64,000 bases of DNA from Branchiostoma floridae (Eukaryota; Chordata; Leptocardii; Amphioxiformes; Branchiostomatidae), in contig NC_049983.1 in the NCBI RefSeq assembly GCF_000003815.2, forward strand, positions 11,225,870 through 11,289,869. Direction: 5' to 3'. The translations under genes and the position numbers were made by a program. A model generated the notes under the pieces. That model had not been told where the DNA came from, did not search any database, and saw nothing but the letters and a program-made list of their open reading frames with translations. Of the stretch, positions 49,211-59,033 are shown one piece after another; positions within the stretch are counted from its first letter, which is position 1, and every line of letters begins with the position of its first letter.

Positions 49211-51319
49211 TACATGCGTCGGTGTGAGTAGTCAAATCATCTTGAGTCTTGAATGTTAATGGTCGTTTATTTGAACATTTTTACCATTTTTTTTAATTGA
49301 CTGTATTGCACCCACAAGTACTAAGTTACGCACTTTATCTATTACACGCTAAACATACATACCCTACAGCGACCTGCTACAAAGAAACTGCTTGGATTTG
49401 GTTAGAAACAAAAAAGACAGAAATACGCTTGCATTTGATCAACGGCTCCTTGTTTCACAAATCTGGATGAAATCGGGATGTTGCAGTCCTTCCGAAAGTG
49501 CCAATCTATAGAACCACTTCCATAGGTACATTGTAAAGAGAACTAATACCCCATATATATATAGTAGGTTTGTTTGTGAAATATATATAAACATTGTCAT
49601 TCTTGATTTCAAATGTTGGATTTTCGAAATCAAAGTCAAGGAAACCTTAAAAATTCAAACCCCTTTGTGAGCCTTTCGTGATGTTCCCATTCCCAAAAAG
49701 ACGAAAATTAGGCAATTTGACGGTCGTTTTAGCCATTTTTCTAGGGGCGGCCGCGTGCGGTACTGCAGATTGGGCTCTGATAGGGTACTAGTATGTAGTT
49801 AGAACTCCAGCTGCCACATTATGATCTTTCACCCGAACATCTGCTAGAAGACCATTTCCGATTTAAGGATTATGCGTTTCAGTCTTTTTTCCCTTTCTTG
49901 TACTTTGTGTCTTTTCGTTGTGATATTTACTTGTATACTTGTCAAAATGCATATTCACGTACGCCGACAGTCCCAATTCCCAAACAACATTACGTCACCC
50001 AGCAGCAGACCTTGACATTAATCAAATAAGCACTCGTGGAGTCTACTAGTCGGATCGAAGTTCATATAGCAGATGTATAATCTAATTGTCTTTGGATAAT
50101 AACATCATCTTTGTTCCATTTGAGGCGTTATTAATCTTGTTATTTCACTCCCCCTGGGCCTTTAATGTGATACCCCCCATGCAATGTCCACAGCCTTGAG
50201 GTAAGTGATAACTGATAAGAACACGGGAAGGAATGAGGAACGGACACCCATCAAACGCGAAGCAGATCTAATATTCTACAAACCACGCGGCACGCAATCA
50301 GAAATGCACCTTGACCTCTGCTACTACTACTAATGTCAGACCAGGACAATTTTCCAACGGACAAAACTTATATCGATAATCAAGTAAAAGAAAAATACCT
50401 TTTTCTTCTAAGCATTGTTCTGGTCAGTGGGTCGTCTCATAGATGATCCCATATAATTTCTTGACATCTCGTGAAGCACCTACGGGGGTGGGTTTGGTCA
50501 ACTCCCTTCGGCAGCGAGTCCGTGAGAAGAAACGGGTACGGTCTCGCGTGTTTGAGGATTTAGGAGTATGGGGAAGACGAACAGACGTGCGTCCAGCTGG
50601 TGTGTCCAACACAGGTGAAGATGATTACTGGTCGTGCGCTGCAATTAATTTCATCATTTCAGATAACCAATCGTACAAGTGCATTCTTTTGACCAATGAC
50701 ACCGCAGGGATTTTCTATACTAGACCAATCGCATCATGGACTAGCCCCTGTGTTTACCTGTATGAAGTCCCAACAATTGCTTTTAAACAAATATGTTGAA
50801 ATCAGATGTAACATTAGAATTAAAACGAAATGGATTGTTTCTCCCTCCCCACACCCTCAACTAGAAGTAAAACGGATAGTCCTACCTCCCAATACCATCA
50901 ACTTGAAGTCCATGCCTTCTTTCATAACGTAGATTGTGTACATCTCTTTTTTGGGTGGAGGAGATAAACAACTTATAGAATTCATGCAAATGAGGACCTT
51001 ATTTGCAGAATCAATGACGAACGCAATTAACACATCAGTTGTAAAGATTGAAATCATTTGGGAGAAGGTAAGGGGTCGTGGAACTCTAGTATTGTAGTTG
51101 AGAATATCACAAGTGCACATGCCGTGTACATCATCATTCATATCACGATTGTACTTCGACATTCCATTCCCAAAGGTCACTTGAATATAAGCAGACAGCG
51201 CTGCCCAGCGGAAGCTACATGTAGAGCAAGCTCAAGACAAAGCCGCATTCAGACCTCACTATTCACACCTGTCCCCGCGCACCGGAGCCAGGTGGTCGAT
51301 TAACTCAATTTTACAGGAT

Positions 51320-51378
51320 AACCAATCAGGGTAGTTATGCAAATGAGCGTATATGCTAATGAGGGTAGGGGTATAAAA
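51320..51378 (+). promoter_or_regulatory. CCAAT box, octamer and TATA box in promoter order
   Basis: AACCAATCAGG (CCAAT/NF-Y type) at about 51320-51330, the octamer ATGCAAAT at 51337-51344, a related ATGCTAAT at 51353-51360 and TATAAAAG at 51372-51379 all lie in the usual order and spacing. The expected start would be near 51402. No histone or other recognisable coding sequence follows; the next gene's coding start is 2.7 kb downstream. It may drive a spliced 5' UTR of the death-fold gene or a non-coding RNA, or be fortuitous. Confidence 0.35.
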
Positions 51379-53269
51379 GGGGAGATATTATCACAAACAA
51401 AAGCGCACAGTTTGGCTTTGGGGAGGAAAAGTAGGAGGTGGTTGGGAGAAGCAGGCGGGGAAAATAGGGATAGTAGGAAGGGAATGGGGATGCTGAGATG
51501 TGAAGTAGTATGTGTACCCTAGCCACCCACCCGCCCGTTTTCTTATAGCTCGGGACGGGGCATTCGCATCGCTCTCTGGTCAGGTGTCTGGGGCGCGGGG
51601 ATCGGTGTGGCGTTATGAATTTTTCACTATTTATATGTGCTGGTGCCTCGTGTGATGGGATTGCCAGGCGAGGTGTAGATAGGACTGCAGATGCCTGAAT
51701 GGTTGTTCGTAGTAAATAATGCGCATGTTCCTTATTATACGTAATGGTCTTTACAAAATCAGTTAATCATTCTATCTGTCAAACTTTATTGCCTACTAAG
51801 TGTAAAGGACGCGAACTACACTGTAAAAGTCTTACAGTTTCGCCACTCTATAACCTATGAAGCAAACGAGCAGGGAACGAAGGTTTCCAATGATAACCAT
51901 CACCGTATTACCAAGACACTCACTGTATCATATATATGCCTGACACAGGGTGTGAATGTGCCAAGGTTCTCCATTGCCACATGGTTGCCAAGTAATAACC
52001 CTTCTTATCGGTTGGTTATTTACAGTATTAGAACCAAGAACCTTAAAGTTTGTTTTATTTGGAACTTTGTAGATGTGCCCCACGAAGGCACCAGTCCGGT
52101 TGTACGTTACGACTCATTCTAACAAAGACTTGGTTCCTACCTGTCTGAGGAGCAAATTTATTCTCGGCAATACTGGCAATGTTAACTGGGTACTAGTGTT
52201 TGCGTTGCTATTGACCATTACGATCGCTGTTATACGATGTTTACATTCCCGGATTCATGCTTGTTGAAAGGAACGACACACTCCTATGCGCCTGGTGTGC
52301 TTTCCGATGGTTCTCCTAATGTCTTGCATGCAACGTCTGCCTGACTGTACTGTTGCTGTTCACATTCCAAATTTTCGCCGCAACTTTGCTCCGGAAAACT
52401 TGGGCTTTGTATCCTAGATATCATACACTCCACAACAGGTATGGTATGTGAGGTAAATGTTTGTGCCTAATTGACTGTTTGTCTTCGCCATATTGTGGCA
52501 AAGCATTTCCTTATGACTTAGCACTTCGGAGTGGAAAACCAGATACGCTATTCAACGTAGAGCAATATCTGCATAGCTGGAACATACACAAAGTTACTTA
52601 AGAAAATATCTACTGCCAGAAAGTAAGTTATTTAACTTTTTGAACTACCATGATAACATGTACAAACCGACTGTGCTCCTGTTTGACCACCTGGTGTTGG
52701 CAATGGGAACTTGTATAAATAAAGCTGTTTCAAATGTTTCTAGTAGTCATCGATTAGTGGAAAAGTACAAATGTCTACGGCATTTTCTCTCTACCAATAT
52801 AGCAAAACCAAGGGACAGGACGCAGGAATCGACGAACTCCCCTCTAGGGGTGGGATTGCGGTGGATTGAAATGAACTAACTAGCAGTTTCCCGTAGATTT
52901 CAACATCAAATTCGACTCGTTTCAATGGCAGGTGCAATAAACGCAACCAAATTGATAGCTATTCGAACCGAATAGATTTGACTCTTGAATTGATTCGCAT
53001 AGATTTGCCGAGTGTGAACAAGACTTTATTGTGTTTGCCCCTTATGACGTCTGCAAATATCCCAGACCTCGTGATTACGCGTCGGTAAGGTGACCTCAAT
53101 TTACTTCCGCATTTGGCAGCGGCAGTTCTGATAGTTCTCCTTTCATCCAGGTACCACGATTCCCATCTCTGTGCAGCTGATCTAAACCACAAGAACAAGC
53201 TGTTTTGAAAAAAACAAACACCGTTGTGCAACCCTTTCTTCAAAACCGAAATCGCGGTACAACATCGAC

Positions 53270-53321
53270 AGTTAATCGTCGACTCCACCTGACAGCAACG
53301 CCCACCTTGGCAAAGGACAAA
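53270..53321 (+). other. Candidate non-coding first exon end (splice donor) of the death-fold gene
   Basis: The sequence GGACAAAG|TAAGTAAAG contains a strong donor (GTAAGTAAAG) near 53320-53322. The coding exon at 54116 is preceded by an acceptor (CTTTTCAG) at 54087, so at least one upstream non-coding exon must exist and this donor is a candidate. Exon start and promoter are not determined. Confidence 0.25.
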
Positions 53322-54115
53322 GTAAGTAAAGAATAGTGGTAGAGAATTTCATATGGATGTAGCTTATATTGTAGTGCCTGTGCTTTAACACAGAACAGTT
53401 TTCAGTATATCGTTATGACTTGATACTTATCATCAGTAAACAAAACCTAGTTTTTTTTCTATCACCAAACGTAATGAAATCTGACATAATGACAACTAAG
53501 TAACCTCAAATACGCGGACAGCCTGTCTGCACTACGTGAGCAGTAGGTGAACTTCGCCCGGTGTATTTCACAAACATGTTTGCGGGGTCGCGAGGGTTAT
53601 CAGTCCAACTGGGCGGTGAGAAGGCCTCCCGTTGAACACCAGTGTATTTTTGACTCGCAAAAGTAATCTAGAGTAAGTTACTAAGTTAGAGTACAGAACG
53701 TCAGGTGCGAAAACTGTGTGTACTCTTATTATTTACCTGTCCTGGTCGGGTCGAACAATCGATTTTGATCACTGCGACAATATAATTACATAATTACGTC
53801 ATACAGTTCGTCAGCCACCCACATTTATCATTCCGCCTGACTGATGTAGTTTGTGTTGCCAGATGTATCTGCATTGGTATTTGCACTGTCAAAAAGCTAT
53901 AACCGCCATTCGCCATAGCCAGTGTCACACGGTTGCGGTATACCGGTAGCGGCTTGTTATGTTAGTTAACGCGTCACCACAGGTATTCTGGAAATGGTAC
54001 TGTTCTTTCGATAAACTTGTGGTAACTTTTTAAAGACGCTGCACAGTGTACATTTCAATGATGGCTATGATTTCTTTATCTTTTCAGATATATACGGTTC
54101 CGAAGGGTCAAAGTC

Positions 54116-57100
54116 ATGGAACAAACGGATAATTTGAAAAGAGCAGTAAGGTTCTATAGACACATGATCATTCGGCGTCTGACACTCGCTAGTCAGCATA
54201 CAAATACGGACGTGCTGCCAAAAGTAGCAGCGAAACTTGGCGACAACTTTTTGCACGACTTGAAACTTAAGAAAGGAGAGTTAAAGTCGTCGGTCCTCGT
54301 TAGACACATAGTTTCTGGATACCAGGAGGAAGACGAGGCGAAGATCACCAACTTCTGCCAAATACTTCGTCATGACCGCAACCTTGGACTCGGCCTATTG
54401 GCGGATTTGATCGAAAGTTACCCGGGTCTGCGTATGTACAGAAGTAAGCCACATACCTTAACTGTGCACAGAGGTTTTTTAGAGTTCTAAAGGTCTTAAA
54501 TCTGTGATATTGCCGTTACTTACGTAGATTCTAGCGCGACTTACTATTTTGCCATTATGTCGGTAATAACAAGAGACATGCATACGGCTAAGTGGTAGAA
54601 AGTATGAGTAAGCATTCTACGGCATTCTAGTAGTACTAAGTAACTGCATAATCTAAGGTATGTAATGGAAAGAGTGAACCAATCCGCTCTCTGTTCTTCC
54701 CAGGCCAGTGGAATCTACTTGACCTCCTGTCACAGATAGCGTCATTAAGAGCTGTCATACAACAACTCGGGAAGTGCCTGCACCTGGAGAACGATGTCAT
54801 TGAGCGATGTAAGCGGCAAAACCGACAACCATTGGATAAGGTCAGGGCCATCCTGTTCTATGGTCTACAGAGTCTCGGATGCACAACCTCGCTTGCTCAG
54901 GAAGTCCTCGGACTCGTCTACACAACTTTGAGAGAGAAGCGGGAAGAAAACTCGGCCCTTCTTGGACTTCTAGGTACGACAAATTTCATACGTGCATATG
55001 AAATAGTGCTTTTCAAATTGAAAGCTGAATGAAAATGAGAAATATTAACGCTATACTATATTAACTGGGCGATCAAAGTTGTCTGTTCGTGGCTCTCTAT
55101 TCCATGTCATACCAAAATACTTGTACATGTTAACCCCTGTGTTGCAGAGAATGCACCACCACATGGGGTTTATACGCTCTATATGGATTTCAAACTCTAG
55201 TTTCAAGAAGAAATCGGTATCTAATTTCCTAGCTTTCCTAATAACGTTGATACTCACAATAGAAATCGTAGCATTGACCATTGTCTCAAATCTTGACAAA
55301 ATTTCTTCTACCGTAGAGGCGTTGCGGTCACAGATTGACGAGTGGAAAGACATCAGGAAAGACTCTGACGAACAAGGTGCTACATGTGATGCAGATGTCG
55401 ACTATGATGACGACTTTGAAGACGTTTCTGACAGTGACGATGATGGCTTCGAAGAAGGGTCGTACTTTTCGGACTTTGAATCTGACGACAGCAGAGGTAG
55501 CGAAGATGAGAAAAAGCTTTCTCCACGCCAGAATGACAGCGGGTCTGAGGGAGAAATAGAGGAATGTTTGGACATGACAAACAAACCAGTACAAAGCAAG
55601 GAGCGCGCCAGTGAATCTGAAGAAGAAATCGAGGAATGTATTTTCAGTGACAAGAAAGATAAATCACTACATCGGGAGTCTAGATCGTCAAGTTCAATCA
55701 GCAAAGTTGTTGACATTGGATCTGAGGAGGAAATAGAAGAATGTATTGATGATGGCAGGAAAGGCAGACAGTCATCCAGACCAGTGGCGTCATCTGGCAA
55801 AGGGGTAGACAGTGATTCTGACGAAGAAATTGAAGAATGCATTGTCGGCAGCTCCAAACCTAAGAAGGGACCTCTCCAAAGAAGAACCTCTCCAAAGCCA
55901 GCATCGACATCACACCAAGTGAGCACGGGCTCGAAAAGGCGAAACAGTAATAGAGGACCAAGCAGTGCCCAAGCAACAGGACGGGTACGAAGAAACAGCC
56001 TCCATGACGGCACGAGAGGTCGGTCGCAAAGGACTGTGGTTCTAGGGGAACCGCAGAGCAACAGAAGCCAGACGTCAAGGTACGCGTTTGTTTCGGTAAT
56101 CACTTTAATAGCGGCTAGCATGAGACTGTTACACAATAAATTTCTCTCTTGTATATGGCCAAATATATCAGTTCACTTGGTCATCTAGCTTAAATTTCTA
56201 TGTTTGGCTATATATAAATGCACGCAGTTCCGACAAGAACCGTTCTTTGCGAAATCTTTCTTTCTCGCCGCAAGATCTAGATGTCAAATTCATTATGATG
56301 TAACACCGCAGGAAACAGACAGGTGGCGTCTCAGCAGAAGCCCCATTGCAGAATAAGAACATGGCGGAGCGAGACCGGGAAACAGCAGGAGATGGAAGAA
56401 GTTGTCATGAAGGACACGCCATCAGGAAACTGGAGGATAAAGTAGAAAAACTTGAGGCGCTTATTGGGAAGGTAAAGAAAATTGTTTTAAAAAATATCCT
56501 TAAAATGCACTCCTCTGCCAAGATTCTACATCTGCATTGTATCACCAGCAAATCACACATGACGTGACACAATACCTCTGCGCCTAGAATTGTTATGTGT
56601 AAGGTACTGACTGGTTTTAGCTGTTCTTCGGCCTACAAGAGTGGTTACAATTCATGTTTAGATAATAGGCAAAATCCGCTGAAAAACGTTATTTTCTTAC
56701 CTTACTTTCCTTTCCATTCCAGATCGGCAAATTCTTTCCTCACATACAGGGACACGAAACAGGTAAACAAAGAGATATCACTATGTTTTTTCCTGCTCTG
56801 CTGTTTTCTCATTATTATTCACCTGCCAAATCTTTAAATTGGTTCATTTTGGCCGTTTATGGTTCATTTTAGGTGAGTAAAATACCCTCGAGTATTTTTT
56901 TTTTGATAAACCGTATTATCTTACTTATGTTACTGATGTACTTACTTATTTTACTGATGTGCTCTTAGGGTAGTTCCTGCTGGGGTATATAGTCATTTGG
57001 GACTGGCTCATTTAACATTGGGTTGCTATCGTATTTCATGATTCAATTTTGTAACGTTACATGGTGATAATGAAAGGTAATGGCCCATTGTGCATTGAGG

Positions 57101-57602
57101 TACCCGAGGAAGGGACCATTGTTGCACAGGGGTTAAGTTGGGAGAGCTCAATTTTGCACCGAAGTTCACTTATGGAATTTTCCATTTTTGCATTGGGGTG
57201 GAACAATCCATTTTCACGGAAAGGGACATGGGGTGAAATGTAGCGCGTTGGATTGCAAATATTGAATTTCGCTGCAACTTATCACATTATGTCTTTGCAG
57301 GGACTTCGAGTAGACCTTCAACCTCGATGTCTAGAAAAGTAACAGAGATGCAACTTAGTAAGTTGTCTCAGTTCATAGGGAACGACTGGGAATCACTGGG
57401 CAGAGAGTTGGGATTAAAGGCTGTCACCCTATCACAGATAAAGTGCGAAAACCCGCTGCAGGTGGAGAGGGTTTTCAACATGCTTTTGAAGTGGAAGAAC
57501 CGAAACTATTCCACTGCTACCGTTCAGACCTTGTACACGGTAATAAGTCGCTGGGATGGAGTCAAGATAGACGCGCTAGATTATCTGAATTCTTTTCGGT
57601 GA
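54116..57602 (+). CDS. Death-fold adaptor protein: CARD-like, second death-fold, acidic repeat linker, coiled coil, death domain
   Basis: Six exons (54116-54443, 54704-54973, 55317-56079, 56312-56471, 56723-56762, 57301-57602) join in frame to 1,863 nt, i.e. 620 residues. Residues 1-109 are a helical CARD-like domain; the LVRHIVSGYQ, FCQILR and LADLIESYPG pattern matches CARD helices 4-6. Residues 110-199 form a second death-fold domain (LGKCLHLENDVIERC, QPLDKVRAIL). Residues 215-420 are acidic and then basic/Ser-rich, with four EEIEEC-type motifs. KLEDKVEKLEALIGK (about 493-507) is a short coiled coil. Residues 535-620 are a clear death domain (LSQFIGNDWESLGRELGL, QIKCENP, RVFNMLLKW, TVQTLYTVI). 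Such proteins link receptors to caspases or NF-kB signalling, and amphioxus has many lineage-specific ones. No one-to-one vertebrate orthologue is recognisable. An acceptor at 54087 shows that the 5' UTR is spliced. Confidence 0.85.
55317..56079 (+). CDS. Exon 3 of the death-fold gene: acidic linker with four SxxEEIEEC repeats
   Basis: A 763-nt exon after a TTTCTTCTACCGTAG acceptor; G from the previous exon completes Glu200. It opens with ALRSQIDEWKDIRK, then an Asp/Glu/Ser-rich tract (224-264). Four copies of the motif Ser-acidic-acidic/Gly-Glu-Ile-Glu-Glu-Cys-Ile/Leu follow, at residues 276-284, 300-308, 335-343 and 367-375. The rest is Lys/Arg/Ser/Pro-rich (378-450). Each motif Ser fits a casein kinase 2 site (S-x-x-E). 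The strictly kept Ile, Cys and final Ile/Leu, with variable sequence between copies, suggest a repeated short linear docking motif. The upstream ATG frame (55079-55316) is intronic. Confidence 0.8.
57301..57602 (+). CDS. Last exon of the death-fold gene: C-terminal death domain
   Basis: Acceptor TTTGCAG at 57300; G from the previous exon completes the first Gly. A Ser/Thr/Pro linker (TSSRPSTSMSRK) is followed by a roughly 86-residue death domain. Hallmark residues are the DW in IGNDWESLG, the LGL after helix 1, the QI...NP in helices 2-3, the ML..W in helix 4 and the AT...L in helix 5. The stop is TGA at 57600-57602. A polyadenylation signal AATAAA at 58102-58107 fits a 3' UTR of about 500 nt that contains the AC microsatellite. 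Confidence 0.88.
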
Positions 57603-57778
57603 TTCTTTAGCAGCAAAATATTTTGTATAATGTATGTAATATATAAACTATATCAAATGTTATTGCCAAATGCAACCTAGTTCACAACAACTTGCCATGG
57701 CAACTAATATTTCATCCAGACGCATTACACTAAAGATCTAAGACTTAGTTCTGTGTTCGTGAGAGGAAGAATAGTGTA

Positions 57779-57780
<2 letters not shown>

Positions 57781-57813
<33 letters not shown>

Positions 57814-57850
57814 CATGCATACACGCACACACGCGCACACTTACATACAC
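57781..57850. repeat. (AC)n compound microsatellite
   Basis: Fifteen AC units, then ATGC and ACGC variants, in the probable 3' UTR of the death-fold gene. Confidence 0.85.
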
Positions 57851-58895
57851 ATGCCCATGTCGAGTAGGTGTAGCGGAGACTCCGTATGGAAATGGGGAAA
57901 TGTCATTTTAATTTGGGAAGTTGCCAATATTTTGTATTATAGATCATCAATCATAAATCATATGACTCACTGCGCATGTACAATATAATACAGTAGCTTG
58001 CTTGTAGTCTGAAGCACAAGACAGGCAGACAAGCCTGCACACGATCCATTTATCAGTGAGATACCTGCAGAACTTATGCAATGTGCATCTACAGACATCA
58101 GAATAAAATAACAAATAACAACTTCATGTGTTTTGTACATTTATTCATCCATGAGTAGAAACATGACAGCAAATCCGACAGAAGAAGAAAACACTCAGTC
58201 ATCAGCAGTTCTTACCAACTATCACAAAATGCAACATAGAACTGCAAAAGCAAAACATCCAGGGGATACTCATCCTCAGTGTAATGAAACATTTCAGTAT
58301 GCGCATGTTGTTCTTTGCAAGAACTGATATGATTTGAGGAGTTGTGTAGAGACAACAGANNNNNNNNNNNNNNNNNNNNNNNNNNNNNNNNNNNNNNNNN
58401 NNNNNNNNNNNNNNNNNNNNNNNNNNNNNNNNNNNNNNNNNNNNNNNNNNNNNNNNNNNNNNNNNNNNNNNNNNNNNNNNNNNNNNNNNNNNNNNNNNNN
58501 NNNNNNNNNNNNNNNNNNNNNNNNNNNNNNNNNNNNNNNNNNNNNNNNNNNNNNNNNNNNNNNNNNNNNNNNNNNNNNNNNNNNNNNNNNNNNNNNNNNN
58601 NNNNNNNNNNNNNNNNNNNNNNNNNNNNNNNNNNNNNNNNNNNNNNNNNNNNNNNNNNNNNNNNNNNNNNNNNNNNNNNNNNNNNNNNNNNNNNNNNNNN
58701 NNNNNNNNNNNNNNNNNNNNNNNNNNNNNNNNNNNNNNNNNNNNNNNNNNNNNNNNNNNNNNNNNNNNNNNNNNNNNNNNNNNNNNNNNNNNNNNNNNNN
58801 NNNNNNNNNNNNNNNNNNNNNNNNNNNNNNNNNNNNNNNNNNNNNNNNNNNNNNNNNNNNNNNNNNNNNNNNNNNNNNNNNNCATATCTACTTGA

Positions 58896-59033
58896 TCACT
58901 CACATTCTTTTGGTTGTGGATCGACTCTAGCGAAGCGAGGGACAAACTCCACGTTGACATAACTCGACCGCTTTTTACTACATATAGTGCTGCTCTTGAA
59001 TCCATTCCTGTGCGTATCATCTTCCTCATCCGT
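58896..59033 (-). CDS. Possible cytoplasmic-tail exon of the Kunitz gene
   Basis: After a minus-strand CTCTCGTTCAG acceptor (about 59034), one frame reads GNSLTDEEDDTHRNGF, then KSSTICSKKRSSYVNVEF and on to a TGA at 58896-58898. It looks like a natural acidic/Ser-rich tail and contains a YVNV motif that could bind Grb2-type SH2 domains. Phase is the problem: splicing directly from 61218 would use another frame, also open, that runs into the N gap at 58882. An unseen exon of length 1 modulo 3 would be needed. Confidence 0.3.
   Translation of the reverse strand, partial: TDEEDDTHRNGFKSSTICSKKRSSYVNVEFVPRFARVDPQPKECE

Larger units (their letters stand above)
49211..54087. other. Intergenic region between the alpha-2/delta and death-fold genes
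   Basis: No confident exon. Notable items are the promoter-like cluster at 51320-51378 and a 64-codon frame with a hydrophobic segment at 52073-52267 (VNWVLVFALLLTITIAVIR) that directly follows a TTTGTAG acceptor-like site. A strong splice donor lies near 53321. Confidence 0.4.

Noticed and set aside
50443..50799. 118-codon frame in the intergenic region
   Set aside because: No recognised domain or signal; composition changes midway and no splice context is seen.
55079..55316. N-terminal extension of the 369-codon frame, with a hydrophobic segment
   Set aside because: A strong TTTCTTCTACCGTAG acceptor at 55316 in the phase required by exon 2 shows this part is intron; the apparent membrane segment is fortuitous.
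55402..56136. 244-codon minus-strand open frame
   Set aside because: It is the antisense shadow of the acidic Ser/Glu-rich exon of the death-fold gene; its Ser/Leu-rich composition is the complement of that repeat.
58334..58962. Long frames across the 523-base N gap
   Set aside because: They consist almost wholly of undetermined bases.
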